Below, piece by piece: positions 30,596-39,392 of a stretch of 64,000 bases of DNA. The stretch covers positions 1-64,000 of the forward strand of contig VGMU01000005.1 in the NCBI GenBank assembly GCA_016866385.1. Direction: 5' to 3'. The position numbers were made by a program, and so were the translations under genes. Origin of the DNA: Bacteroidota bacterium. GTDB lineage: Bacteria; Bacteroidota; Bacteroidia; Cytophagales; Cyclobacteriaceae. Positions within the stretch are counted from its first letter, which is position 1, and the number at the start of each line of letters is the position of its first letter. The notes beneath the pieces are model-generated. The model saw only the letters and a list, made by a program, of their open reading frames with translations. It was not told the DNA's origin and did no database searches.

Positions 30596-33544
30596 ATGAG
30601 CCCACGCATAAGAACCCTATTTTCTTGGATTCTTACCTTAGGACTGATGACCTATGGAGAGTCGGCACCTTTTTGGAAGAATGAAGATCCTTTGAAGAGC
30701 AGGGAGCTTGAATTGCAAATGCATTGGGTAGATAGTGTATTTCAAGCCATGACCTTTGAGGAGCGCTTGGGACAGTTGTTTATGGTGGCGGCATATTCTA
30801 ACAAGGACCAAGCTCATGTAAAAGAAATTAGCCAACTCATTCAAGAGGAACACATCGGTGGTCTTCTTTTTTTTCAAGGAGGACCCAACAGACAAGCGAG
30901 GCTAACCAACTTTTATCAAGCCCAATCCAAAACCCCCTTATTGATTGGTATGGATGCCGAATGGGGCATAGGCATGCGTCTTGATTCGGTTGACAATTTT
31001 CCTAAAGCCATGACCCTGGGTGCCATTCAAGACCCCAAGCAAATCCATGCCATGGGTGCTGAAATTGCTAGACAATTTAAAATCTTGGGGATGCATGTAA
31101 ATTTTGCTCCCGTCGTGGATGTGAATTCTAACCCTAATAATCCAGTGATAGGATTTCGGGCCTTTGGAGCAGAAAGAGAACAAGTTACTTCTCGAGCAAT
31201 CGCCTACATGAAAGGGCTTCAAGAAAATGGAATTATGGCAAATGCAAAGCATTTTCCAGGACATGGTGACACAGAATTGGATAGCCACTTTGAATTGCCC
31301 AGTATACTGCATCCAGAAAAACGGATTTGGGAAGTAGACCTCTATCCTTATCAAGAGCTGTTTAAGGAAAACCTAATGTCCGTGATGGTAGCCCACCTCC
31401 ACGTTCCTAGCTTGGACCAAGAAGCCAAATTACCCACCAGCCTATCGAAAGCTGTAGTTACAGACTTACTTCAACAACGAATGAATTTTGAAGGGCTAAT
31501 TTTTACTGATGCCCTAAATATGGAAGGTGTGGCCAATCTTGGTAAACCTGGAGAAGTAGAGCTAAAAGCCCTTCTGGCTGGTAACGATGTGCTCCTTCAC
31601 TCCAGAAATGTAAAAGAAGCTAAAGCCCTTATCCTAGAAGCAGTAGCGCAAGGAATTATTAGCGCTGAGGAAATAGATCGCCGAGTAAAAAAAGTACTCA
31701 AAGCGAAATATTGGGCTGGATTGCATAGGTATTCCCCAATAGATACCTACCAAATTGCAGAACGTCTTTCTACGGAAAAAACTAGAGTGCTAGCCGAAAA
31801 TTTGTATGCTAGTGCCATTACCGTAGCTTCCAATGCCCGAGGGGTCTTGCCCCTACATCACCTAGAGTTTACAAGAATAGCAAGCCTAAGCATTGGGGAT
31901 GAGGGAAAAGTTTTTAGTCAATTTCTCAACAATTACGCTCCAGTAGATCATTTTTCTATTCCTAAGGCATTGGGAGAATCAGCACATTACCAGATCATGA
32001 AGCAACTGGAGGACTACGATGTGCTGGTGGTTGGACTTATGGGCTTAAGTAATAGTCCTCAAAGAAAATTTGGGATTGCCCCAGGTGATATGGAATTGAT
32101 TCGTCAGCTTGCTGCTAGGCAAAAGGTAGTTACGGTGCTCTTTGGAAATGCCTATGCTGCTTCTTTGGTAGAAGGAGTTTCACCTGTAGTCCTAGCTTAT
32201 GAAAATACCTCTTATACTCAAAAACTGGTGCCAGAAATTTTATTTGGGGCAAGGCCCAGCCAAGGAAGTATTCCCAGTTCCTTGAGTCCTACGATGACCC
32301 AAGGAACTGGGTTAGCTCTTCCTAAGGCAGACCGTTTAATTTACGGAAGCCCTGAGCAAGTGGGGATGGATAGTCCTACTCTCAATAAGATCGATGATCT
32401 GATGGATCACATGATTCGAATCCAAGCAGCCCCAGGCGGTCGTGTATTGGTAGCAAAGGAAAATACCATCGTTTTTGATCGATCCTATGGACATGTAGAT
32501 TACGAAAAAACTGCCCCAGTAACTTCCTCTACGGTGTATGACTTGGCTTCAATTACTAAGGTAGCAGCTACAACTCTGGTGGCCATGTTTCTTCATAGCA
32601 GGGGAGAGCTTGACATGAATAAAACCCTAGGGGATTACCTGCCAGAGCTCAAAGCGACCAACAAGGGCCCACTGGTTTTAAAGGATGTCATGGCGCACGA
32701 GTCAGGACTCAAAGCATTTATTCCCCATTATTCTAAAACCGTCAAAACGGGAAATTGGGATCCTAGGTATTATCAAGATTCGAGCAGTTATGATTATTCC
32801 CTACCTGTTTCCAATGACATGTACGCTATACCTAGCCTTAGGGATAGCGTTTGGAAATGGACCGTAGAATCTGAATTATTGCCCAAACCGCATACTTATG
32901 TGTATTCAGATTTAACGATGTATTTCATGCAGGCCGTATTAGAAAGAATCATCAACCAACCCTTGGATGAGTTTTTAGATCAACAGTTTTACGCTCCATT
33001 AGGCTTGCATAGCCTGACTTTCACCCCTTTCAAAAAAATACCCATTTCCACCATTGCTCCTACAGAACACGACATCACGTTTAGAAAAAGGAATATACAG
33101 GGTTATGTTCACGATCCTGGAGCAGCCATGTACGGAGGAGTGGCAGGGCACGCAGGTCTTTTTGGTACGGCCAATGACTTGGCCGTTATCATGCAGGTGC
33201 TTCTCAATAAAGGAACCTATGGGGGAATAACATTTTTTTCACCCCAAACCATTGAAGCATTTACCAAACGCCAATCTACTATAAGTAGAAGAGGTTGGGG
33301 ATGGGACAAACCAGAACCTGAAAAAGGAAAAGGGGGGTCGGCAGGAAAGTTAGCTCCAAAAAGTACCTTTGGCCACACCGGATTTACCGGCACTTCCGTT
33401 TGGGCAGATCCAGAAAATCAACTCACCTATGTCTTTCTCTCCAATAGGGTACATCCCAACGCGAACAATAATAAATTACTAGAGGAAGGAATTCGAACTC
33501 AAATCCACGACTTGATTTATGAGGCTTTGAAATCAAAAAATTAA
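30596..33544 (+). CDS. NagZ-type glycoside hydrolase family 3 fused to a beta-lactamase-fold serine hydrolase
   Basis: 982 residues. Residues 1-24 form a signal peptide. About 45-580 is a GH3 beta-N-acetylglucosaminidase: NAKHFPGHGDTELDSH (His219/223 region) is the NagZ signature and FTDALNMEGV contains the likely nucleophile Asp. About 600-975 is a class C beta-lactamase/penicillin-binding-like domain: SITK (Ser652, Lys655), YSDLT as the YxN-equivalent, and FGHTGFTGT in the KTG position. The two halves together would act on exported muropeptides or cell-wall material, one on the sugar, one as a peptidase or esterase (inference). This fusion is recurrent in Bacteroidota. Monocistronic. Confidence 0.9.
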   Translation: MSPRIRTLFSWILTLGLMTYGESAPFWKNEDPLKSRELELQMHWVDSVFQAMTFEERLGQLFMVAAYSNKDQAHVKEISQLIQEEHIGGLLFFQGGPNRQARLTNFYQAQSKTPLLIGMDAEWGIGMRLDSVDNFPKAMTLGAIQDPKQIHAMGAEIARQFKILGMHVNFAPVVDVNSNPNNPVIGFRAFGAEREQVTSRAIAYMKGLQENGIMANAKHFPGHGDTELDSHFELPSILHPEKRIWEVDLYPYQELFKENLMSVMVAHLHVPSLDQEAKLPTSLSKAVVTDLLQQRMNFEGLIFTDALNMEGVANLGKPGEVELKALLAGNDVLLHSRNVKEAKALILEAVAQGIISAEEIDRRVKKVLKAKYWAGLHRYSPIDTYQIAERLSTEKTRVLAENLYASAITVASNARGVLPLHHLEFTRIASLSIGDEGKVFSQFLNNYAPVDHFSIPKALGESAHYQIMKQLEDYDVLVVGLMGLSNSPQRKFGIAPGDMELIRQLAARQKVVTVLFGNAYAASLVEGVSPVVLAYENTSYTQKLVPEILFGARPSQGSIPSSLSPTMTQGTGLALPKADRLIYGSPEQVGMDSPTLNKIDDLMDHMIRIQAAPGGRVLVAKENTIVFDRSYGHVDYEKTAPVTSSTVYDLASITKVAATTLVAMFLHSRGELDMNKTLGDYLPELKATNKGPLVLKDVMAHESGLKAFIPHYSKTVKTGNWDPRYYQDSSSYDYSLPVSNDMYAIPSLRDSVWKWTVESELLPKPHTYVYSDLTMYFMQAVLERIINQPLDEFLDQQFYAPLGLHSLTFTPFKKIPISTIAPTEHDITFRKRNIQGYVHDPGAAMYGGVAGHAGLFGTANDLAVIMQVLLNKGTYGGITFFSPQTIEAFTKRQSTISRRGWGWDKPEPEKGKGGSAGKLAPKSTFGHTGFTGTSVWADPENQLTYVFLSNRVHPNANNNKLLEEGIRTQIHDLIYEALKSKN

Positions 33545-33560
33545 GTGAAGCCATCAAGCT

Positions 33561-35495
33561 TTAATTTTCCTTAATTTCAATCACCTTAAATTCAGTTCTT
33601 CGATTGGTCTGATGCTCTTCTTCCGTTTTGGCCTCCTTGATAAGAAGCTGCGTCTCACCATAGCCTTTGGCTACTAACCTACCTGCAGCTATCCCTTGAG
33701 AAACTATATAATCAACTGCAGACTGAGCTCTTCTTTGAGAAAGATTCAGGTTATACGCATCGTTTGATCTGGAATCCGTATGTGAGCTTAATTCGATTCG
33801 AATGCTGGGATTATCCTTTAGAATTTTTACCAACTTATCTAGCTCCAATGCTGCATCTGGACGTATCTCAGCCTTATCCAAATCATAATAAATATTGTCC
33901 AAGACTATGGACTTTTCCAAGATCAGTTGATCCAAAATGATGGTAGTATCCAAGGTAACATTGGTGACTTCCTGAATTAGGGTAGCGGGATCAGGAGTTT
34001 TGCCTCGAGTAGAGTAGGTAATAGATTTTGAAAAATACCCATTTTTAGAGGCAATGATGCTATAATCACTTTCTGGAGACAAGGTAAAGCGCACCCTTCC
34101 CTGAGAATTAGAAAAATCACCTCCCATTTGCTTTTTATCTGAGCCATACAATACCACCCTAGTCTGAGGCAAAATTACTAAGTCTGCTTCCGTCTTCGCC
34201 ACTTTGGTGTACACGTTCAACAATACATTAATGATTTTTGGCTTGGGTGTCTTGTCTTCGAAAAAATAAATATCATCGTCACCCACTCCTCCTTCCCGAT
34301 TAGATGAAATGTATCCCGCCTTTGGATAGTCGGTAAAGAAAATACCAAAATCATCTCCCTTACTATTAAAACTAGGGCCCAAGTTGCGAATGACTTGAAT
34401 ACCATTTTCATTTTTCTCCGCCACTAAAAGATCTAGCTTACCAAAACCTGGATGTCCATCCGAGGCAAAGAAAAACTTTCCGTCTTTGGATGGTCGAGGG
34501 AAGAGTTCGTTGTCCGGAGTATTGATGGTAGGCCCTAAATTCACCGCATTTCCAAAATCTCCATTGGCTAGCTTGGTAGCTTTGTACAAATCTATCCCAC
34601 CATATCCTCCTGGTCTATTGGAAGCAAAATAAAGTTCAGATCCATCCGTACTAAAGGCGGGGGTAGAATTCCACCAAGTCTCGTCTTTGTTGACAGGCAT
34701 CCAAATGGGCTGCGTGAATCCTGCACCTCTAAAATAGGATACATACAAGGTAGTTTCTGGGTAATCTTTCGGGGATGTAGAATTTCCACGAGCATAAACC
34801 AGGGTGTTCCCATCCGGACTTATCGCTAGCGCAGCCTGATTTAAGCCCAATTCATTTTCGAATTCAGGTAAGGCTTCAATACCCACCACATCTACCTTCA
34901 GGCCATCCGCTTGGGTACGAAAAAGCTGGTGATAGGGCGTTCCTGTGGCTGGATAAATTCCTGAAAAAGATCTGCCCGAAGTGAAGTAAAGAAAATTTTC
35001 ACTCAATATGGGGGCATAATCAGCGCCAGGAGAATTCAACTCCCTGTAATTGACCAATTGGTAATTGGAATAATAATCGGAGATCTTTTCTGAGACAGGA
35101 AGTGATTCTATTTCCTTTTTGACTCGTGCAAGAAGCCGATCGTCGGAGGTATAGGTAGTTGCTGCTTCGTAAGCCGCTTTCGCTTCTTCCATCCTTTGAT
35201 TGGCTTTTAGGCCTTGTCCCAAATAAAAATACCCATCAAAACTTGGTTCCTTAGCAACAAGGAGTTGGTAATGGGGCACAGAAGCTTCTATACGATTGGA
35301 AAGCCTGTAGCTTTCTGCAATTACCTGATGAGCGCGAAGGTTGGTAGAATCCTGGGCGAGCACTTGCCGAAATGAACCTATGGCATACTGGTACTGACCG
35401 GATAAAAATTGCTCATTGCCTTTTTCGACCAAGCTCTTACACGCTCCCAAAAGGAAGATCAGAAAGAGTGCTGGTATCAAAAAATATGGTCTCAT
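33561..35495 (-). CDS. PorE-like lipoprotein: TPR, PD40 propeller, CRD and OmpA domains
   Basis: 644 residues. Lipoprotein signal ends LLGACKS. Order of domains: TPR repeats (about 25-130), a PD40/WD40-like propeller (about 160-420; DGNTLVYAR, STDGSELYFASNRPGGYGGIDLY, SKDGKFFFASDGHPGFGKLDL), a carboxypeptidase-regulatory-like domain (about 430-510) and a C-terminal OmpA peptidoglycan-binding domain (about 535-640; NPSIRIELSSHTDSRSNDAYNLNLSQRRAQSAV). This order matches PorE of the type IX secretion system, which binds peptidoglycan at the outer membrane; other OmpA/PD40 lipoproteins share it, so a T9SS role is inference. It is the last gene of a four-gene minus-strand run. Confidence 0.8.
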   Translation of the reverse strand: MRPYFLIPALFLIFLLGACKSLVEKGNEQFLSGQYQYAIGSFRQVLAQDSTNLRAHQVIAESYRLSNRIEASVPHYQLLVAKEPSFDGYFYLGQGLKANQRMEEAKAAYEAATTYTSDDRLLARVKKEIESLPVSEKISDYYSNYQLVNYRELNSPGADYAPILSENFLYFTSGRSFSGIYPATGTPYHQLFRTQADGLKVDVVGIEALPEFENELGLNQAALAISPDGNTLVYARGNSTSPKDYPETTLYVSYFRGAGFTQPIWMPVNKDETWWNSTPAFSTDGSELYFASNRPGGYGGIDLYKATKLANGDFGNAVNLGPTINTPDNELFPRPSKDGKFFFASDGHPGFGKLDLLVAEKNENGIQVIRNLGPSFNSKGDDFGIFFTDYPKAGYISSNREGGVGDDDIYFFEDKTPKPKIINVLLNVYTKVAKTEADLVILPQTRVVLYGSDKKQMGGDFSNSQGRVRFTLSPESDYSIIASKNGYFSKSITYSTRGKTPDPATLIQEVTNVTLDTTIILDQLILEKSIVLDNIYYDLDKAEIRPDAALELDKLVKILKDNPSIRIELSSHTDSRSNDAYNLNLSQRRAQSAVDYIVSQGIAAGRLVAKGYGETQLLIKEAKTEEEHQTNRRTEFKVIEIKEN

Positions 35496-35533
35496 CTTCT
35501 CCTAAAGTCAAGTTTAGCGACGAATATGCGCAA

Positions 35534-36022
35534 TTAATTTGGAAAATATTTGTTCATCCAACTATTTAACACCGGCTCCCAAAGTTGCTGAAGATCTGCT
35601 TTGGTGTGTAGAGATGCCCGGACCACTTCTAGCTCTGCAGTAATCTCCCCCTCATTTATTTTGGATTTGATTCCTAAAGCCGAAACTACCCTTACCTTTC
35701 CTTCTTTATTTCTTATCGTAATCTTCCCTTGGTCAACCAAATTGGTGTTCAAACGAATCTCTAGCTCTCGCAAAGCACGAACCGAACTGTCTATAGAACA
35801 CCCAGAAGCCCCCAGCTCGCTCTGATCTACCGCAAAAACGAGAAGCTGATGATGCAAAATTTCGAATGAAGTAGGCATGCTTTTGCCGTGGGAATTCCAA
35901 ACATTACAAAAATCAACCAAGACCTTCCTAATAAGTTCTTCTTCCTCTGTGGTAAAATTTCTAGAGGAAGCATACAGCCAAATGCGGGAGGAATCAGGCA
36001 ATTGTTCAAAAGGGATAAACAT
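35534..36022 (-). CDS. Conserved Bacteroidota protein, unknown function
   Basis: 162 residues, cytoplasmic, no signal or membrane helix. Start FIPFEQLPDSSRIWLYASSRNFTTEEEELI; Trp- and Glu-rich alpha/beta sequence. Homologues in Bacteroidota are often labelled ABC transporter ATPase, but there is no Walker A or signature motif here, so that label is unsupported. It lies between the Fe-S oxidoreductase genes and the PorE-like gene (38 bases before it) on the same strand. Confidence 0.7.
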   Translation of the reverse strand: MFIPFEQLPDSSRIWLYASSRNFTTEEEELIRKVLVDFCNVWNSHGKSMPTSFEILHHQLLVFAVDQSELGASGCSIDSSVRALRELEIRLNTNLVDQGKITIRNKEGKVRVVSALGIKSKINEGEITAELEVVRASLHTKADLQQLWEPVLNSWMNKYFPN

Positions 36023-36094
36023 GTACAGCGAGGTTTATCGAAACTCCAATTTATTCTAACGACAAATAAACAAAATAAGATGCAGAGGATAAGG

Positions 36095-36886
36095 TTAAAT
36101 TCCCATCCTCTTAGCGACCAGCTCGGCCAAGTCAACTACCTGTACGTCGGATTCCCGCTCTTTGTTTTTAATTCCATCCGTCATCATCGTAAGGCAAAAA
36201 GGACAGCCTACGGCAATGGCTTGCGCCCCAGTTGCTAGCGCTTCTTCGGTGCGTTCAATATTGATGTCTTTCGCTCCAGGCTCAGGTTCTTTAAACATTT
36301 GTGCCCCCCCTGCCCCACAGCAAAGCCCTTTGCTCTTGCATCGCTTCATTTCCACCAACTCCACATCTAAGGCTTGGATTACTTCTCGAGGAGCCTCATA
36401 TACCTCATTGGCTCTGCCTAGGTAGCAAGAATCATGAAAAGTGATTTTCTTTCCTTTAAATTCCCCACCCCCTTGAAGCACCACTTTGCCTTCGTGGATA
36501 AGCTGCTGTAAAAATTGAGAATGGTGTATCACCTCATAGTTTCCTCCCAAGGCAGGGTATTCATTTTTGATGGTATTGAAACAGTGCGGACAAGCTGTCA
36601 CTACTTTTTTTACCTCGTAGGCATTCATGACTTGAATATTGGCTACCGCCTGCATCTGAAATAAAAATTCATTTCCAGCTCTACGCGCTGGATCGCCGGT
36701 ACAGGCTTCTTCGGGACCAAGCACGGCAAAACTGACGCCAACCTTATTGAGGATTTTTACAAAAGCCTGGGTCACTATCTTGTATCGTTCATCGAAAGAT
36801 CCTGCACAACCTACCCAAAATAAGATCTCTGGGGTTTTTGATGCAGCAGCCATTTCGGCTAGGGTGGGTACTTGATAAGTAGACAT
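36095..36886 (-). CDS. Fe-S oxidoreductase subunit, CCG-domain protein
   Basis: 263 residues with cysteine-rich CCG-type motifs of the heterodisulfide reductase HdrB/HdrD and GlcF/LutA families: VGCAGSFDERY near the start, VTACPHCFNTIKNEYP in the middle, CCGAGGAQMF and GCPFCLTMM near the end. These bind an unusual 4Fe-4S cluster for disulfide or 2-hydroxyacid redox chemistry. It follows the membrane Fe-S protein by 59 bases, and together they resemble a split HdrDE-type quinone-linked oxidoreductase. The true substrate is unknown. Confidence 0.85.
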   Translation of the reverse strand: MSTYQVPTLAEMAAASKTPEILFWVGCAGSFDERYKIVTQAFVKILNKVGVSFAVLGPEEACTGDPARRAGNEFLFQMQAVANIQVMNAYEVKKVVTACPHCFNTIKNEYPALGGNYEVIHHSQFLQQLIHEGKVVLQGGGEFKGKKITFHDSCYLGRANEVYEAPREVIQALDVELVEMKRCKSKGLCCGAGGAQMFKEPEPGAKDINIERTEEALATGAQAIAVGCPFCLTMMTDGIKNKERESDVQVVDLAELVAKRMGI

Positions 36887-36890
36887 ATTG

Positions 36891-36914
36891 TAGATACTAG
36901 ACGTTAGATACTAG
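36891..36914. repeat. Short direct repeat between Fe-S genes
   Basis: TAGATACTAG occurs twice (36891-36900 and 36905-36914) separated by ACGT, in the 59-base gap between the two Fe-S oxidoreductase genes. Confidence 0.7.
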
Positions 36915-36945
36915 AGGTGAGACCATATCGGATTCAAGGCCTCCC

Positions 36946-38277
36946 TTACTTCATTTCTTCTTCTTTTACTTTTTCGGCCCAATTGAAGCGATCGGAAGGA
37001 CTAAATTTCCAAGGAGAAAAGCTAGTCTCCATGTTTTGAAACATGGTATTCCATTGCGCAGGAGTACCCGATTCTTCCATAGCTACATATCTCCTCATTT
37101 GAAGAATAACCGATAGGGGATCTAGAGAAATTGGGCAGGCTTGCACACAAGCATTGCAACTGGTGCAGGCGTTGAGTTCTTCTTTGGAAATGTAATCCCC
37201 CAAAAGAGATTTTCCATCTTCCAGTCCCTTACCCCCAGCATCTATGCTTTTGCCAACTTCTTCTACACGATCTCGTACATCCATCATAATTTTTCTTGGG
37301 GAAAGCTTTTTTCCAGTCAAGTTTGCTGGACATTCAGAAGTACATCTACCACATTCCGTACAGGCATAGGCTTGTAAGAGATTCACCCAACTCAAATCAT
37401 TGATGTCTTTCGCTCCAAATCGACCCATCTCCGAAGGAGCAGGTTCAGAAGTAGTAGCTATTCCCAACATCAGCTGCACCTCTTTGGTCACTTCGGGCAT
37501 ACTTTCCATTTCGCCTTTGGCTCGCAAGTTGGAGTACCACGTGGCAGGAAATGCGAGAAAAATATGGAGGTGCTTGGAAAAGGTAACATATACTGCAAAG
37601 CCTAGAATACCTAGAATATGAAACCACCATGCCCCCCGTTCTAGAATTAAAACTTCCTCAGTACTCCATCCTTGAAGGAGGGGCTGGATTTGACTGCTCA
37701 AAAAGAGCGTTTGCAAAGGAAGGTAGGGGCTTACTGCTTGGTTTGCCAATACCTGGTCGGCGGCATTCATGGTCAAAATCGCACACATCAACACCATTTC
37801 GATCACAAGAATGAGGGTGGCATCAAGTCTTGGCCATCCCTTGAGCTCAGGCTTGGTAAAACGTGCTAGCCGGAGCACATACCTTCGAAAAAGAAGAATC
37901 ACACAGGAGATCAACACCCCAAAAGCTAAAAATTCAAAGCCATTGATGGCAAAAACATAAGCCTTGCCCAAGGTAGGGGCCAACACCCTATGTGTTCCCA
38001 AAAGCCCATCCAATACAAATTCGAAAACTTCTAAATTGATGACCAAAAATCCCACATAGAGCAGGGCATGTAGCAGGGCGGGAATGGGTCTTGCAAACAT
38101 TTTCTGCTGCCCAAAAGCTACCAAAGCCATGGTTTTCCATCGCTTTGATGCTTGATCCTTCCTTGTTTCCGCCTTGCCAAGTAAAATATTTCTACGGAGA
38201 AAGCGTATCCTCTTCCACAAGATAAATCCTGATACTACCAAAACTAAAGCGAAAACAACCTGGGGTATACTGCTCAT
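36946..38277 (-). CDS. Membrane-bound 4Fe-4S oxidoreductase subunit (HdrE/HdrC-like fusion)
   Basis: 443 residues. Five or so membrane helices (within about 1-260) with His residues suited to b-haem ligation, then two 4Fe-4S ferredoxin motifs CTECGRCTSECP and CTSCNACVQACP (about 310-400). This is a NarI-like cytochrome b joined to a dicluster ferredoxin, which passes electrons between the quinone pool and the neighbouring CCG-domain subunit. It is the first gene of the minus-strand run ending with the PorE-like gene. Confidence 0.83.
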   Translation of the reverse strand: MSSIPQVVFALVLVVSGFILWKRIRFLRRNILLGKAETRKDQASKRWKTMALVAFGQQKMFARPIPALLHALLYVGFLVINLEVFEFVLDGLLGTHRVLAPTLGKAYVFAINGFEFLAFGVLISCVILLFRRYVLRLARFTKPELKGWPRLDATLILVIEMVLMCAILTMNAADQVLANQAVSPYLPLQTLFLSSQIQPLLQGWSTEEVLILERGAWWFHILGILGFAVYVTFSKHLHIFLAFPATWYSNLRAKGEMESMPEVTKEVQLMLGIATTSEPAPSEMGRFGAKDINDLSWVNLLQAYACTECGRCTSECPANLTGKKLSPRKIMMDVRDRVEEVGKSIDAGGKGLEDGKSLLGDYISKEELNACTSCNACVQACPISLDPLSVILQMRRYVAMEESGTPAQWNTMFQNMETSFSPWKFSPSDRFNWAEKVKEEEMK

Positions 38278-38334
38278 AAGGTCTCTAGTAACTCCTCACC
38301 GGGAGGGATGGGTCTATATTTTTTCTGAAAAGGG

Positions 38335-38365
38335 TTTGTAGGGAAAACTCAAATTTCTACCTTTG
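38335..38365 (+). promoter_or_regulatory. Promoter of tRNA-Phe
   Basis: TTTG at 38335-38338, 19-base spacer, TACCTTTG at 38358-38365, sixteen bases before the tRNA. Same geometry as the tRNA-Ala promoter. Confidence 0.8.
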
Positions 38366-38381
38366 CAACACTTAAAAGGAT

Positions 38382-38454
38382 GGTGATATAGCTCAGTTGG
38401 TAGAGCATCGGACTGAAAATCCGTGAGTCGGTGGTTCGAGTCCACTTATCACCA
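38382..38454 (+). tRNA. tRNA-Phe (GAA anticodon)
   Basis: Acceptor GGTGATA pairs perfectly with TATCACC, D-arm GCTC-AGTTGGTA-GAGC, anticodon loop CTGAAAA giving GAA, T-arm with GGTTCGAGTCC, discriminator A. The CCA end is not encoded. Confidence 0.96.
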
Positions 38455-38456
38455 CG

Positions 38457-38487
38457 ATCCCGATCTTGACAGATCGGGATTTTTTTT
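38457..38487 (+). terminator. Intrinsic terminator of tRNA-Phe
   Basis: ATCCCGATCT and AGATCGGGAT form a ten-pair stem with loop TGAC, followed by a T-run, starting three bases after the tRNA. Confidence 0.9.
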
Positions 38488-38752
38488 GTCCATTTGCCAA
38501 AGCCAAACCTGATTTTTTCCTCTTCCCATCCTCCGTACTAAAATAGAAAATAGTCTGCATGCATACTATTTTTTACTGAAATTTATCATTTAAAATTTAA
38601 CAGAAAAGAGCATAAGCTCTCTTTAACCAAGAAGCATATAGCCTACAAGCAGACCTAGAATTTATTCTTTACAGCAAAACGAAGTAGGCTAGTAATTTGT
38701 TGGGAAGAAAATTAAACTGCCTTTCTGAAAAAATTTATAGGGAAAATTAAGC
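38488..38752. other. Intergenic region, no gene seen
   Basis: AT-rich and without a credible reading frame. It contains an AAAATAGT/ACTATTTT hairpin followed by T residues (38547-38574). No duplicate of the tRNA-Phe 3' end was noticed that would suggest an integrated element. Confidence 0.5.
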
Positions 38753-39325
38753 TTAAGACTTACTAGCTTTCAAGTAGACTGCTACTCGCTTGCCCAAGCC
38801 ATGGGCTTTCTTTAGAAAGAGTTCCTCTAATTTGCCCGTATCAAACGGAGCCTCTCCAGTAATGGCTGATGCCCCAAAAGCGGCTTCTGGTTCTTCTCCA
38901 CCAAGAACTACAAGACCATGAATAAGTAGGGAGTGGATCAAATTTAGCATGACTAATTCTTCCCCTATGGAAATTCCTCCCCCACTTACGAAAACAGCTC
39001 CCAGCTTATCCTTTAAAGGGCGTCCTTCAAAAGGCCAGGTATTGATAAATTCTTGCATCCTAGGGTCCACATTGGCATTGTACACGGGCGAACCGAGTAC
39101 AATGGCATCAGCCTGAAGCAAATCCTTTGTACTGATTTCCACAAGGGAGCCAAGCTTTACCGCTACTCCCCCCTCAGCCAAAGCCCCTTCAGCCACCGCC
39201 TTAGCCATTTGAGCGGTATTTCCAGTGGAAGAGGAATACACTATGACTAGGGAAGGGACATGCTGCGCGAGCAAAAGCCCTTGTAGCCCAATCCAGAAAA
39301 AAGAAAAAAATATAAACGATCTCAT
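38753..39325 (-). CDS. Exported flavodoxin-like protein
   Basis: 190 residues. The mature part is a flavodoxin/WrbA-like fold: LVIVYSSSTGNTAQMAKAV is the FMN phosphate-binding loop (SxTGNT), ADAIVLGSPVYNANVDPRM and FVSGGGISIGEE line the isoalloxazine site. Unusually, it starts with a signal peptide (MRSFIFFSFFWIGLQGLLLAQ) and no in-frame ATG removes it. It has neither a twin-Arg motif nor a lipobox. A periplasmic FMN protein of this fold is uncommon; partner and function are unknown. It is downstream of no gene on its strand apart from the M14 gene beyond a terminator. Confidence 0.8.
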   Translation of the reverse strand: MRSFIFFSFFWIGLQGLLLAQHVPSLVIVYSSSTGNTAQMAKAVAEGALAEGGVAVKLGSLVEISTKDLLQADAIVLGSPVYNANVDPRMQEFINTWPFEGRPLKDKLGAVFVSGGGISIGEELVMLNLIHSLLIHGLVVLGGEEPEAAFGASAITGEAPFDTGKLEELFLKKAHGLGKRVAVYLKASKS

Positions 39326-39345
39326 AGCAGGACTGCATTATAGGA

Positions 39346-39378
39346 AAATTCCCATTACCTAAAGGGCAATGGGAATTT
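39346..39378 (-). terminator. Intrinsic terminator after M14 carboxypeptidase gene
   Basis: AAATTCCCATT and AATGGGAATTT form an eleven-pair perfect stem with an eleven-base loop. It lies about 15 bases downstream of the M14 stop codon (minus strand) and is T-rich on its 3' side. Confidence 0.7.
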
Positions 39379-39392
39379 AATTTCCAAAGTGA

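Noticed and set aside
35534-36022. ABC transporter ATPase label
   Set aside because: No Walker A, Walker B or signature motif in the 162-residue protein.
38382-38752. Integrated element at tRNA-Phe
   Set aside because: No integrase gene and no duplicated tRNA 3' end were seen; the tRNA is followed at once by its own terminator.
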